A DNA stretch of 64,000 nt from Methylocystis sp. SC2 (GTDB lineage Bacteria > Pseudomonadota > Alphaproteobacteria > Rhizobiales > Beijerinckiaceae): positions 2,946,501 to 3,010,500 of the forward strand of contig NC_018485.1 in assembly GCF_000304315.1 (NCBI RefSeq), given 5' to 3'. The notes below the pieces were generated by a model. It searched no databases. It was not told where the DNA came from and saw only the letters and a program-made list of their open reading frames with translations. Within the stretch, counting starts at the first letter, position 1, and each line of letters begins with the position of its first letter. Both the position numbers and the translations under genes were made by a program. Below are positions 42,904-51,803 of this stretch, in pieces.

Positions 42904-43206
42904 CTAGTGCATTCCACGACTAACATCTTCGTCTTCTCCGTCGAAATCGTCCGCGCCCGGAAAGTCTTGATTGAGGAAAACGAATCTCTTGTCGCCCTGC
43001 TGTTGGAGGCGCTCGCGGATTTCGCCGACAGACTCATAGAGTTCGTCGACATTTTCGACCGGATGAGCCAAATGAACCGTGACGCGAATGATCTCTTCGC
43101 CGTCGAAGTCTTCCTCCACCTGCACATCCGCGCTGGAATAGCCGTCCTTGGCGAATCGCTGACTGAGCACGCCAGTGACGACTTCTGTTACCTGGGCCAA
43201 GTTCAT
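42904..43206 (-). CDS. 100-residue partner of the HEPN-like protein
   Basis: A 100-residue acidic protein (MNLAQVTEVVTGVLSQRF...) with alternating strand/helix pattern: a likely beta strand EEIIRVTVHL, helix NVDELYESVGEIRERLQQQ, strand KRFVFLNQD, and a strongly acidic tail. No MNT nucleotidyltransferase GSxxxG motif is present, so it is not the usual HEPN partner. I recognise no family. It lies 11 bases after pheS and 2 bases before the HEPN-like gene, which argues that the two act together, perhaps as antitoxin and effector. Confidence 0.6.
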   Translation of the reverse strand: MNLAQVTEVVTGVLSQRFAKDGYSSADVQVEEDFDGEEIIRVTVHLAHPVENVDELYESVGEIRERLQQQGDKRFVFLNQDFPGADDFDGEDEDVSRGMH

Positions 43207-43217
43207 CGTCGCATCTC

Positions 43218-44327
43218 CTACAAGCCGCTCAACCCGCCCGCGAGCGTCGGGAACTCGAGCGGCCTGAATCCATAATGCTCCAGCCAGCGCGTGTCGGCGT
43301 CGAAAAAGGCGCGCAGATCCGACATGCCATATTTCAGCATGGCCAGCCGGTCGACGCCGACGCCGAAGGCGAAGCCCTGATAGCGGTCCGGATCGATGCC
43401 GCAGTTCCTGAGCACATTGGGATGCACCATGCCGCAGCCCAAAATCTCCATCCAGTCCTCGCCCTCGCCGAAGCGGATCTCGCCGCCCTGGCGCCGGCAC
43501 TGAACGTCCACCTCCATCGACGGTTCGGTGAAGGGGAAGAAGGACGGACGAAAGCGCAGCTTCACGCCCTTCACCTCGAAGAAGCTCCTTAAAAATTCTT
43601 CGAGCGTCCATTTGAGATGCCCAAGATGCGTGGTCTCGTCGATGACGAGCCCCTCGATCTGATGGAACATCGGCGTATGCGTCTGGTCGAAGTCGCAGCG
43701 ATAGACCCGGCCCGGGCAGATGACGCGGATCGGCGGCTTCTGGGACAGCATCGTGCGTACCTGCACCGGGCTCGTATGGGTGCGCAGCAGCCGTTTCTCG
43801 CCAGTCTCCGCCGTCAGAAAGAACGTGTCCTGCATCTCCCGCGCCGGATGCCCCTCGGGGAAGTTGAGCTTGGTGAAATTATAGTCGTCGCTCTCGATGT
43901 CCGGCCCCTCGGCGACCGCGAAGCCCATGTCGGCGAAGATGATCGAGAGCTCGTCCGTGACCTGCGAAATCGGATGGATGCGCCCGCGCTCCAGCGGTCC
44001 CGCCGGCGCAGGCAGCGTCATATCGAGCGTCTCGGCCGTAAGGCGCATCGCCAAAGCCGCATCGGCAAGCTGCTCGCGTCGCGCGGCGATCGCCTCCGCC
44101 GCCTTGTCCTTCAGCGCATTGATCTTCGCGCCCTCGGTCTTGCGCTCCTCGGGCGACATCTTGCCCAGCGTCGCGAGCAGCGCCGAGATCGCGCCCTTCT
44201 TGCCGAGCGCGGCGAGGCGCACGGCTTCGAGCGCCGCCTCGTCGGCGGCCTCGTCGATCTGGCGCAGCGTGTCTTCTTCGAGTTTGGCGAGGTCGGTCAT
44301 TTCGGTTTCGATTTTCGCGAAGGCCAT
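43218..44327 (-). CDS. pheS: Phenylalanine-tRNA ligase alpha subunit
   Basis: A 369-residue PheS. The N-terminal coiled-coil tRNA-binding domain (about 10-95) is followed by the class II catalytic domain. It contains motif 1 ([19 protein letters not shown]), motif 2 ([23 protein letters not shown]) and motif 3 ([17 protein letters not shown]). ATG 44327 has TGAGGA upstream, inside the edge of a palindromic repeat; ATG 44300 ([10 protein letters not shown]) is also reasonable and closer to the family start. The two-gene insertion and then pheT follow. Confidence 0.97.
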   Translation of the reverse strand: MAFAKIETEMTDLAKLEEDTLRQIDEAADEAALEAVRLAALGKKGAISALLATLGKMSPEERKTEGAKINALKDKAAEAIAARREQLADAALAMRLTAETLDMTLPAPAGPLERGRIHPISQVTDELSIIFADMGFAVAEGPDIESDDYNFTKLNFPEGHPAREMQDTFFLTAETGEKRLLRTHTSPVQVRTMLSQKPPIRVICPGRVYRCDFDQTHTPMFHQIEGLVIDETTHLGHLKWTLEEFLRSFFEVKGVKLRFRPSFFPFTEPSMEVDVQCRRQGGEIRFGEGEDWMEILGCGMVHPNVLRNCGIDPDRYQGFAFGVGVDRLAMLKYGMSDLRAFFDADTRWLEHYGFRPLEFPTLAGGLSGL

Positions 44328-44330
44328 CGA

Positions 44331-44480
44331 GTCCTCATCCTGAGGAGCCCGCGCCCGAGCCGGGCTTGCCCGACTTGGGGATGGGCGTCTCGAAGGACGA
44401 GGACGCGATGGGCGCGCGGCCTATGCCCTCGTGCTTCGAGACGGCTCCTGCGGAGCCTCCTCAGCATGAGGGCATAGGAC
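44331..44480. repeat. 150-base palindromic (MITE-like) repeat upstream of pheS
   Basis: The ends are related inverted sequences (GTCCTCATCCTGAGGAG at 44331-44347 and CTCCTCAGCATGAGGGCATAGGAC at 44457-44480), with an inner pair CGTCTCGAAGGACGAGG / CCTCGTGCTTCGAGACG and a GGCTCCTGCGGAGCC hairpin. This is a typical alphaproteobacterial dispersed palindrome. Its left edge supplies the purine-rich site before the longer pheS start. Confidence 0.65.
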
Positions 44481-44544
44481 AGCCGTTCACGCCGGGAATA
44501 CTTGCGCCGCCTTCTGCCATGCGGGGGGCCGCCTGTCGAGAACG

Positions 44545-45537
44545 CTAGGGAACGGCGCGCGGGCGGTGGGTGAAGATCTGCGCCAGCGCCGAAGAGACGA
44601 CGCGCGAATCGACGTCGTCGGCGCGGCTCGTCAGCACGATCGGAACGCGCGCGCCGAGCACCAGCCCCGCGGTGTCGGCGCCGCCGAGGAAGACGAGCTG
44701 CTTCGCCAAAATATTGCCCGCCTCGAGATCGGGCGCGACCAGAATGTCGGCGTCGCCGGCGACCTCGGACTCTATGTGCTTGGCGTCGGCCGCTTCGCGC
44801 GAGATGGCGTTGTCGAAGGCCAGCGGACCGTCGAGGTCGGCGCCGGCGATCTGGCCGCGGTCGGCCATCTTGCACAGCGCCGCCGCCTCGATGGTCGAAG
44901 GGATTTTCCCTTCGACCGTCTCCACCGCCGAAAGCAGCGCCACCTTGGGACGTTCGATGCCGATCGCATGGGCGAGATCGACCGCGTTGCGAACGATGTC
45001 GCGTTTAAAATCCAGCGTCGGCGCAATGTTGATCGCCGCGTCGGTGACGAGCAGCAATTTGTGATAATATGGCGCGTCGATCACGAAGACATGGCTGATC
45101 CGCCGGTCCGTGCGCAGTCCGGCGCCCTCGCGTATGACAGCGGTCATCACCTCGTCGGTGTGCAGCGCGCCTTTCATCAGCGCATGCAGCCGGCCGCGGC
45201 GCACGAGCTCCACCGCCTGATCGGCGGCGGCGTGGCTGTGCGGCGCGTCGACGATCTCGACGCCCTCCAGCGAGACGCCGCTCGTGCGGGCGGCCGCCTC
45301 GATCTTCGCCCGCGGTCCGATAAACGTCGGGACGATCAGCCCTTTGTCGCGCGCGGCGATCGCGCCTTCGACCGAGCGCGCGTCACAAGGATGGATGACG
45401 CCCATGCGGATGGGCGGCAGCGCCTGCGCCTGGCGCACCAGCGCATCGAGCAAGGCGCCGCGCGTGCGCGCTTGCGCCACCATGGACCAGGGCGGGCGCG
45501 ACGTCGCCGTCGGTTCACAGCCAGCGCTCTGGCTCAT
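44545..45537 (-). CDS. Phosphate acetyl/butyryltransferase family protein
   Basis: A 330-residue phosphate acyltransferase (Pta/Ptb fold), interconverting acyl-CoA and acyl phosphate. IRMGVIHPCDARSVEGAI, ALMKGALHTDEVM, DAAINIAPTLDFKRDI, PKVALLSAVETVEGKIPST and LVAPDLEAGNILAKQL are the expected blocks. It resembles the Pta-like enzymes often annotated as bifunctional enoyl-CoA hydratase/phosphate acetyltransferase, but lacks the hydratase domain. No acetate kinase gene lies in the window. It is downstream of the DUF2380-type gene by 15 bases. Confidence 0.85.
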   Translation of the reverse strand: MSQSAGCEPTATSRPPWSMVAQARTRGALLDALVRQAQALPPIRMGVIHPCDARSVEGAIAARDKGLIVPTFIGPRAKIEAAARTSGVSLEGVEIVDAPHSHAAADQAVELVRRGRLHALMKGALHTDEVMTAVIREGAGLRTDRRISHVFVIDAPYYHKLLLVTDAAINIAPTLDFKRDIVRNAVDLAHAIGIERPKVALLSAVETVEGKIPSTIEAAALCKMADRGQIAGADLDGPLAFDNAISREAADAKHIESEVAGDADILVAPDLEAGNILAKQLVFLGGADTAGLVLGARVPIVLTSRADDVDSRVVSSALAQIFTHRPRAVP

Positions 45538-45552
45538 ACGGGCCTCCTTCGA

Positions 45553-46080
45553 TCAGTTCGGCGGATCGCGGGCGATGCGATCGACGAAGAATTTCGTCGC
45601 GCGCGCCCAGGATTGATCATTATCGCCGCGAAAATCGAATCCCTGATGATAGATCAGCTCGCCCGTCGAGACGCGCGCGATTGAAACGCCCATGCTGAGG
45701 ATCAGCGTGCTGACCTTATTGACGACGCCGGTTAGAACGAGATCGGCGCCCGCCTTGCGGGCCAGCGACGCTTCGCAGCCGTTGCAGGTGCGAATGTAGG
45801 TTTGTTTCAAGATCGCGTCGAGATCCGCCGCGATGGGGCCCCGGTCGACGATGTCATAGACGCGACGCGCGGCGAGTCCCGCTCCGATGTCGTCACGCGC
45901 CCGCGCCAGTCGTTTTGCATGTTCGGCGCTTTGGTCGACAGGCTCGTTTGACGTGTCGACCAGCTCGAAATCGAGAACGAGCAGGCGTTTGCGCGGCTCT
46001 TCGGCCAGCGCCGACGCGGCGCGCGACAGCGGGAGCGACAGGAGCAGGGCGAGTCTGAGCAGGCCGCGGCGGTCGATCAT
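45553..46080 (-). CDS. DUF2380/DUF3280-type exported protein
   Basis: A 175-residue protein with a signal peptide (basic MIDRRGLLRLALLLSLPLS, cleaved near ALA) and a mature domain beginning RLLVLDFELVDTS. It contains CNGC and GADLVLTGVVNKVS, typical of the DUF2380/DUF3280 group, periplasmic proteins often found in methylotrophs. The function is unknown. The start at 46080 overlaps the metalloprotease stop by 4 bases and is fixed by the signal peptide. Confidence 0.7.
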   Translation of the reverse strand: MIDRRGLLRLALLLSLPLSRAASALAEEPRKRLLVLDFELVDTSNEPVDQSAEHAKRLARARDDIGAGLAARRVYDIVDRGPIAADLDAILKQTYIRTCNGCEASLARKAGADLVLTGVVNKVSTLILSMGVSIARVSTGELIYHQGFDFRGDNDQSWARATKFFVDRIARDPPN

Positions 46081-46853
46081 CGCGCTTTGGCTCCATATTT
46101 GTGGAGGTGCGCGCCATGGGCGGAGAGCCAGGCTTCGGCGTGATCCGTGTCGGCGCAGAGCCGCCGCGTCAGCTCCCAAAATCGCGGCGAATGGTCGAGA
46201 TGCACGAGATGCGCGACCTCATGGGCGGCGAGGTAATCGAGGACGAAGGGCGGCGCCATGATCAGCCGCCAGGAAAAGTTCAGCGAGCCGGAGGCCGAAC
46301 ACGATCCCCATCGGCTGATCGGATCGCGCAGGCCGACGCCGCGGGGCGGCAGACTGAGCGCGGCGGTGTGGCGGGCGACGGCCTCTTCGAGGTCGCGCCG
46401 CGCCTCCCGCTTCAAATAATCCTGAACGCGGCGGTGCACATGTTCGGTCTGACCGGCGACGCACAGCGCGAAGGGAGCCTCGGCGTCGTCTCTTGGTTCG
46501 ATCCAGGTGACGCCGCGGCGGTCCGGATGATGGGCGATCATATGATCGACGCCGCGAAGAGGCGCGACCGAACCATGCGCGAAGGGAATGGTTGCAGGCA
46601 GCCTGTCGAGACGCGAGGCGATCCAGGCGGCGTGACGCTGAGCGAAATCCCGCGCATCGCGCAGTGACGCCCGCTTCGGCATCGTCAACACCGCATCGCG
46701 CGCGGCGAAACGCACGCGCAAGGTGAATCGCCGCGCATTCTGCGACCGACGCAAAGCGACGAGAATTGTTTCGCCGGCGTGAACCAATGTGAGAATCGAC
46801 GCGCCGCCATTTGGCGCCGGTCCCTCGCGCAGGAGTCGAAGCATAGCGCTCAT
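46077..46853 (-). CDS. YgjP-like (M48/DUF45) zinc metalloprotease
   Basis: A 258-residue member of the YgjP/UPF0104-type metallopeptidase family (COG1451). It has the zinc motif AHEVAHLVHLDHSPRFW (HExxH with a third His), preceded by SRWGSCSASGSLNFSWRLIMAP, the family signature. There is no signal peptide, so it is cytoplasmic. The physiological substrate is unknown. It is first of three co-directional coupled genes and 108 bases after SCO1. Confidence 0.88.
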   Translation of the reverse strand: MSAMLRLLREGPAPNGGASILTLVHAGETILVALRRSQNARRFTLRVRFAARDAVLTMPKRASLRDARDFAQRHAAWIASRLDRLPATIPFAHGSVAPLRGVDHMIAHHPDRRGVTWIEPRDDAEAPFALCVAGQTEHVHRRVQDYLKREARRDLEEAVARHTAALSLPPRGVGLRDPISRWGSCSASGSLNFSWRLIMAPPFVLDYLAAHEVAHLVHLDHSPRFWELTRRLCADTDHAEAWLSAHGAHLHKYGAKAR

Positions 46854-46961
46854 GCTAGCGCAAACGCCATAGGAGTCGCGAGTTCCAAAATTGCGGCAGG
46901 ATGAAAATATTTCCCTTGCGTTGCTTTTTTGCGCGCTCTGCGATGCGGGCGACTGTGCGCG

Positions 46962-47609
46962 CTACAGATGGCGTTCAAGCTCACGCGCGGCTTCGGCGGG
47001 GCGTCGCGCCACGTTGAACGGGCTTACAAAGCGGCCCTTTTTGTCCATCAGATAAACGACAGTGGTGTGGTCGACGGAATAGTCCTCGTCCTTGCCGGGC
47101 GCACGCTTAGAGAAGATGCGATATTCGCGCAGCACGGGATCGATCGACGCGCGCGGACCGGTGACGCCGATGATGCGCGGATCGAAATTGGAGAGATAGT
47201 CTTTGAGCGCCTCGGGCGTGTCCCGTTCCGGATCGACGGTGACGAACAGCGCGCCGACTTTCGTGTCCGGTCCCATCGCCCGCAAGATCTCCGACATCTC
47301 GAAGAGCGTCGTATGACAAATATCAGGACAATGCGTATAGCCGAAGAAGACGAGGAAGGGCCGGCCGAGAAAATCCTGCTCGGTCACCTGCTGCCCGGTA
47401 TGCGCGGTGAGCTGAAAAGGTCCGCCGATGACTTCCGTCGACGTCGTGGGCTTGCCGCTGGTGAAGTAGACGAAGGCGCCGAATATGAGCGCGAAGACCG
47501 CGCCGACGCCGATCAGCAGCGGCCTCGAAATGCCTGGTCCGCTGGCGGATTGTGCGCCCTTTGCGCTGCGTTTCATTCCCTTTGCGCCACCCTTCGATCC
47601 GTTGGCCAT
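46962..47609 (-). CDS. SCO1/SenC-family copper chaperone
   Basis: A 215-residue membrane-anchored thioredoxin-fold protein. After an unusually long basic N-terminus (about 30 residues) comes a transmembrane anchor (LLIGVGAVFALIFGAFVYF), then the SCO domain. The copper ligands CxxxC (HCPDICHTT) and the distal His in VDHTTVVYL are intact. SCO proteins deliver copper to the CuA site of cytochrome oxidase or act as thiol reductases. No oxidase genes are adjacent. Confidence 0.9.
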   Translation of the reverse strand: MANGSKGGAKGMKRSAKGAQSASGPGISRPLLIGVGAVFALIFGAFVYFTSGKPTTSTEVIGGPFQLTAHTGQQVTEQDFLGRPFLVFFGYTHCPDICHTTLFEMSEILRAMGPDTKVGALFVTVDPERDTPEALKDYLSNFDPRIIGVTGPRASIDPVLREYRIFSKRAPGKDEDYSVDHTTVVYLMDKKGRFVSPFNVARRPAEAARELERHL

Positions 47610-47680
47610 CGTGCGTTTCCTGATTGTTGTCGTGTGCGGCGCGCGCCGCAGCGGGTCCGCTTGGCGAACCGCGAATAGGA

Positions 47681-48031
47681 TCAGTCCGCGAAAACTATAT
47701 GGGCGTCATTGCATAAGTCCACGTCGCCTGAATCCTTCGCGTCGTCGAACGCCCAACGCGCCTCAAAGCGGCAACCTCTGGCGCCGGTGATCGGAAACCG
47801 CGTGTGGCCTCCGGCGGCCAGCGGCTTATCGAGCTTGCCGACGATGGCTTCCGGGGTCTTGTCTTTGGCCGCCATGACGATCTCGAAGCTCTTGAGCGGC
47901 ACGGGACGCTGGTTCTCCAGATCGACGGTTTGCGCCAGCTTCGCCGGCGCCGTTCGCGGCTTCGGCGCGCCGACCGCCGGCGCGACGCCGGCGGCGGCGA
48001 TGACGCCGATCATCGCCAAGCGTAGCTTCAT
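47681..48031 (-). CDS. Small exported hypothetical protein
   Basis: A 116-residue protein with a signal peptide (MKLRLAMIGVIAAAGVAPAVGA). The mature part contains LENQRPVPLKSFEIVMAAKD and two Cys (GARGCRFEARW and VDLCND) that may form a disulfide. I do not recognise the family. ATG 48031 has GGGAGAGG upstream; the longer frame to 48079 is rejected. It lies upstream of SCO1 in the same direction by 71 bases, so a role in metal or envelope functions is possible. Confidence 0.65.
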   Translation of the reverse strand: MKLRLAMIGVIAAAGVAPAVGAPKPRTAPAKLAQTVDLENQRPVPLKSFEIVMAAKDKTPEAIVGKLDKPLAAGGHTRFPITGARGCRFEARWAFDDAKDSGDVDLCNDAHIVFAD

Positions 48032-48184
48032 TGGACCCTCTCCCGGCGGGAACTTATCCCGCCCTTTTGCATTCGCCAAGCACTGTCGGCGCCTGTGCGG
48101 CGCCGAACGGGCGGATATGCGCGTCCCGCGCCGATGGTGTAGCTTCGCGCAATTGCGATTCCTGACTGTGAAAGCGCTTTAACC

Positions 48185-49702
48185 ATGAGCGAAACTCCGA
48201 GCCCCGCTCCAGGCAAAATCCTCATCGGCGCAAGCGTAACGGACGGGAAACCGCGCGCTTACCGCTACCTTCTGCTCGCGCTTGGCAATCGCCATGGCTT
48301 GATCGCGGGCGCAACCGGCGGCGGCAAAACCGTTTCGCTGCAGCTGCTCGCCGAAGGCTTCTCGAACGCCGGAAGCTGCGTCTTTCTCGCCGACGTCAAA
48401 GGCGATCTCGCGGGACTGTCGCAGCCGGGCGAAGGCAAGTCGGCCTTCGTCGCGCGCGCCAGGGAGATTGGCGTCGCTTACGAGCCCGATCGGTTTCCCG
48501 TCGCCTTCTGGGACGTTTTTGGCGAACAGGGACACCCGGTTCGCGCTTCGATCTCGGAAATGGGGCCGCTGCTGCTGTCGCGCCTGCTCGATCTGAACGA
48601 CACGCAAGAGGGCGTTCTCAACATCGTTTTCAAGGCGGCCGACGAGCAGGGCATGTTGCTGCTTGATTTGAAGGATCTGCGGGCGATGCTCGCGCATGTC
48701 GCCGAGAACGCCGCGGCCTACAAACAGAAATACGGGAATGTGGCGCCCGCGAGCGTCGGCGCCATTCAGCGCCAGCTGTTGGTGCTGGAGACGCAGGGCG
48801 GCGATCAGTTTTTTGGCGAGCCGGCGCTCGACATCATGGATTTCCTGCGTGCCGATCGCGACGGCCGCGGGGTCATCAACATCCTCGCCGCAGACAAGCT
48901 CATGCGCGCGCCGCGGCTCTATGCGACCTTCCTTCTTTGGATGCTTTCCGAACTGTTCGAAACCCTGCAGGAAGTCGGCGATCTCGAAAAGCCGAAGCTC
49001 GTCTTCTTCTTCGACGAGGCGCATCTTCTGTTCAACGACGCGCCGAAGGCGCTGCTGTCCGCGATCGAACAGGTCGTGCGTCTCATCCGCTCGAAAGGCG
49101 TCGGCGTCTATTTCATCACGCAAAATCCGCTCGACGTGCCGGATACGGTTCTGGGCCAGCTCGGCAATCGCATCCAACATGTGCTGCGCGCATTCACGCC
49201 CCGCGATCAGAAGGCGGTGCGCGCCGCCGCCGAGACGTTTCGCGACAATCGCGCCCTCGAGGAAGCCGAGGCGATCATGCAGCTTGGAGTCGGCGAAGCG
49301 CTGGTGTCCATGCTCGACGCCAAGGGAACGCCGGAAGTCGTCGAACGAACGCTGATCGCGCCGCCGTCCGCCCGCGTCGGACCGATATCGCCGCAGGAGC
49401 GGAAGGCCGTCATGGCCGCGAGCGCCTTCGGGGGAAAATACGACACGATGGTCGATCGCGAATCCGCTTTCGAAATGCTGCAGGCGCGCGCCGCCAAGGG
49501 CGAGGCCGAAAGCGGCGCAGGCGGCGGTCTGCTCGGCGCGCTCGGCGGCATATTGGGCGGCATTTTTGGCAAGGGCGACAAGAAGCGCATGTCGCCCGCG
49601 GAGCTTGCCGCGCGCGCCGCGATCCAATCGGCGGCGCGGTCCGCCGGGACGCAGATCGCGCGCCAAATTCTGCGCGGCGTGCTGGGCGGAATGTCGAAGT
49701 GA
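48185..49702 (+). CDS. HerA-like ATPase (DUF853/YjgR family)
   Basis: A 505-residue FtsK/HerA-superfamily ATPase. Walker A is [12 protein letters not shown] (about 39-50), Walker B is [12 protein letters not shown], and the sensor region is [13 protein letters not shown]. The C-terminal third has [14 protein letters not shown] low complexity and a helical tail. The family (DUF853, E. coli YjgR) is widespread and poorly understood; DNA translocation or repair is assumed from kinship with HerA. No NurA nuclease gene is nearby. It is divergent from the small exported protein. Confidence 0.88.
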   Translation: MSETPSPAPGKILIGASVTDGKPRAYRYLLLALGNRHGLIAGATGGGKTVSLQLLAEGFSNAGSCVFLADVKGDLAGLSQPGEGKSAFVARAREIGVAYEPDRFPVAFWDVFGEQGHPVRASISEMGPLLLSRLLDLNDTQEGVLNIVFKAADEQGMLLLDLKDLRAMLAHVAENAAAYKQKYGNVAPASVGAIQRQLLVLETQGGDQFFGEPALDIMDFLRADRDGRGVINILAADKLMRAPRLYATFLLWMLSELFETLQEVGDLEKPKLVFFFDEAHLLFNDAPKALLSAIEQVVRLIRSKGVGVYFITQNPLDVPDTVLGQLGNRIQHVLRAFTPRDQKAVRAAAETFRDNRALEEAEAIMQLGVGEALVSMLDAKGTPEVVERTLIAPPSARVGPISPQERKAVMAASAFGGKYDTMVDRESAFEMLQARAAKGEAESGAGGGLLGALGGILGGIFGKGDKKRMSPAELAARAAIQSAARSAGTQIARQILRGVLGGMSK

Positions 49703-49849
49703 ATTCGCGCCTCAAGATCGCGGGATCATAACGGGCAGGATCTTCGCCAAACTTGCGCGGCTAAACTTGCGCGGCCGAGCCTTTGAAACGCGCCATTCAC
49801 ATTGCTGAATCTTAATCCGTGCTTTAGCCTCCCTTCACGCAATTGTCAT

Positions 49850-49878
49850 TTTCCAGCCCTCTAGGGGCGCCCTATAAT
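49850..49878 (+). promoter_or_regulatory. Candidate rpoH promoter
   Basis: A consensus -10 TATAAT (49873-49878) lies 79 bases before the rpoH start, with a poor -35 (TTTCCA, 49850-49855) at 17 bases. It is the only strong -10 in this spacer. A heat-shock promoter overlapping it cannot be excluded. Confidence 0.4.
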
Positions 49879-49956
49879 GTCCCCCTGTCGCGGCCGGCGT
49901 TTCGTGGCCGCGCTTTGCGGACCCGCCATACTCAGGGGGTTCGTCAGGAGGGACTT

Positions 49957-50835
49957 ATGGCGAATGCCTTGCCAATCGTCTCAGAAGACGGCCTAGCCCG
50001 CTATCTATCTGAAATCAGGCGGTTTCCAATGTTGGAGCCGCAGCAGGAATATATGCTTGCCAAGCGCTGGCGCGAACATGAAGACGCGAAAGCCGCGCAG
50101 GAGCTGATCACGTCGCATCTGCGACTCGTGGCGAAGATCGCCATGGGCTATCGCGGCTACGGCTTGCCGATCGGGGAAATCGTCTCCGAAGGCAATGTCG
50201 GCCTCATGCAGGCCGTCAAGCGCTTCGAGCCCGAGCGCGGCTTCCGCCTCGCGACCTATGCAATGTGGTGGATCCGCGCCTCGATCCAAGAGTATATTTT
50301 GCGCTCCTGGTCGCTCGTCAAAATGGGCACCACCGCGAGCCAGAAGAAGCTCTTCTTCAACCTTCGCAAGGCCAAGAGCCGCATCTCCGCTTTCGAAGAA
50401 GGCGACCTGAAGCCCGAGAACGTCGAAAAGATCGCGCATCGGCTTGGCGTGTCCAAGCAGGACGTCATCGACATGAATCGCCGCATGGGCGGCGACGCTT
50501 CGCTCAACACGCCGTTGCGCGAGGAGGGCGAAGGCGAATGGCAGGACTGGCTCGTCGACGACAGCGTCGATCAGGAGCATCTGCTTGTCGCCCACGAAGA
50601 AAGCGACAATCGCCTGAAGGCGCTGCGCGGTGCGCTTGACGTGCTCAATCCGCGCGAGCGGCGCATCTTCGAGGCGCGGCGACTGTCAGACGATCCTGTC
50701 ACGCTCGAAACGCTCTCCGAGGAATTCGGTGTGTCGCGTGAACGCGTGCGCCAGATCGAGGTGCGCGCCTTCGAGAAGGTCCAGGCGGCGGTGCGCGACG
50801 GCGTCGCGCGGATCGAAGCGGCGCCCGCGGCGTAA
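49957..50835 (+). CDS. rpoH: RNA polymerase sigma-32 factor
   Basis: A 292-residue RpoH. Region 1.2/2 begins RYLSEIRRFPMLEPQQEY and includes SHLRLVAKIAMGYRGYGLP and the region 2.4 TYAMWWIRASIQEYILRSWSLVK. Next comes the RpoH box-like QKKLFFNLRKAKSRI. The region 4 helix-turn-helix is TLETLSEEFGVSRERVRQIEVRAF. It directs heat-shock gene transcription. ATG 49957 has a strong CAGGAGGG site. It is likely monocistronic, with a good hairpin 25 bases after the stop. Alphaproteobacteria often have two rpoH paralogues; which one this is cannot be told here. Confidence 0.95.
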   Translation: MANALPIVSEDGLARYLSEIRRFPMLEPQQEYMLAKRWREHEDAKAAQELITSHLRLVAKIAMGYRGYGLPIGEIVSEGNVGLMQAVKRFEPERGFRLATYAMWWIRASIQEYILRSWSLVKMGTTASQKKLFFNLRKAKSRISAFEEGDLKPENVEKIAHRLGVSKQDVIDMNRRMGGDASLNTPLREEGEGEWQDWLVDDSVDQEHLLVAHEESDNRLKALRGALDVLNPRERRIFEARRLSDDPVTLETLSEEFGVSRERVRQIEVRAFEKVQAAVRDGVARIEAAPAA

Positions 50836-50859
50836 CGGCGCCGAATCCGAGGAATGATT

Positions 50860-50887
50860 GACGCGGCGCAGGAACGCGCCGCGTCTT
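50860..50887 (+). terminator. Rho-independent-like terminator of rpoH
   Basis: GACGCGGCGC (50860-50869) and GCGCCGCGTC (50876-50885) form a perfect 10-bp stem with a 6-base loop, followed by TT. The short U-run makes it weak, but it is placed 25 bases after the stop. Confidence 0.55.
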
Positions 50888-51015
50888 CCCAGCCGGTCAC
50901 GCCAGGTCGGTCTGCTCCTGCAAAAACGCGCCAACTCACCAGAGCTGGTTGCGCCTGCCCCAAGCCGTCGCTCGCTCTATATGGGTGAGACAGGGAGGCG
51001 CGCCAAAACAGCGAT

Positions 51016-51693
51016 ATGTCCCATTGGCTCATCGTCGGCGCCAGCCGCGGCATCGGACTTGAAACTGCGCGCCAGCTTTCGGCGCGAGGGGAGCGCGTGA
51101 CCGCGAGCGTGCGCAGCGCGGCGGGGCTGGCGGCGCTGAAAGCGGCCGCGCCGCAGGCGGCGACCCTGCATTTCGACGTGCGCAATGAGGCCGAGATCGA
51201 GGCCGCCGCCGCGCGTGTCCGCGATCCGATCGACGTGCTGATCGCCAACGCCGGCGCCTATGGGCCGCAGCGCCAATCCTCGACCGACATGGATTTCGAA
51301 GGCGCGCTCGATCTGCTCTCGGTCAATACGCTCGGCCCGCTGCGCGTCGTCCAGGCCTTTCTGCCGCTGGTGAAGCGGAGCGCCCATCCCCGCATCGTGT
51401 TGATGACCAGCAGACTGGGCTCGATGTCGCTGGGCGGGACGGTCAATGTCGCCTACCGCGTCTCGAAAGTCGGGTTGAACAAGATCGCGCAATGTCTCGC
51501 CGACGATTTGAAGCCGGAAGGCGTCATCGTCGTCGCCCTCAGTCCGGGTCGGGTGCGCACCGACATGGGCGGGCCGAACGCCACGCTCGACGTGCGCGAC
51601 AGCGTGGCGGGCGTCATTCACACCGCCGAGTCGCTGACGCTCGCCGATACGCGCCGCTACCTCGACTATCGCGGGGAGGAGCTTCCCTGGTGA
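51016..51693 (+). CDS. SDR-family oxidoreductase
   Basis: A 225-residue short-chain dehydrogenase/reductase. Cofactor motif IVGASRGIGLETA, then DVRNEAE, the NAGAYG motif, the catalytic Ser in LMTSRLGSM and Y-x3-K in AYRVSKVGLNK, then the SPGRVRTDMGG segment. It resembles the csgA/sniffer-like SDR group; the Arg after the first Ser suggests NADP(H) preference. The substrate is unknown. It is separated from rpoH by a terminator. Confidence 0.88.
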   Translation: MSHWLIVGASRGIGLETARQLSARGERVTASVRSAAGLAALKAAAPQAATLHFDVRNEAEIEAAAARVRDPIDVLIANAGAYGPQRQSSTDMDFEGALDLLSVNTLGPLRVVQAFLPLVKRSAHPRIVLMTSRLGSMSLGGTVNVAYRVSKVGLNKIAQCLADDLKPEGVIVVALSPGRVRTDMGGPNATLDVRDSVAGVIHTAESLTLADTRRYLDYRGEELPW

Positions 51694-51753
51694 CGCGTTT
51701 GAAGATGCGCGCTGATTAGGTTCGCAAAACCAAGATTGCTGGATCGGCGCTGG

Positions 51754-51785
51754 ATTCCCGGTCAGGCCGTCGGCCTGCCGGGAAT
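51754..51785. repeat. Intergenic hairpin between convergent genes
   Basis: ATTCCCGG...AGGCC-GTC-GGCCT...CCGGGAAT forms a strong stem with a small internal loop, between the SDR and the ABC ATPase genes, which converge. The sequence type (CTGGATTCCCGG ... CCGGGAATGAC) is one I know as a dispersed alphaproteobacterial repeat. It may serve as a bidirectional terminator. Confidence 0.55.
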
Positions 51786-51803
51786 GACGCCCAAGCGAAC
51801 GGA

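Noticed and set aside
48179..49666. A 495-codon minus-strand open frame opposite the HerA-like ATPase
   Set aside because: The plus-strand frame has Walker A/B motifs and a clean start; the minus frame has none.
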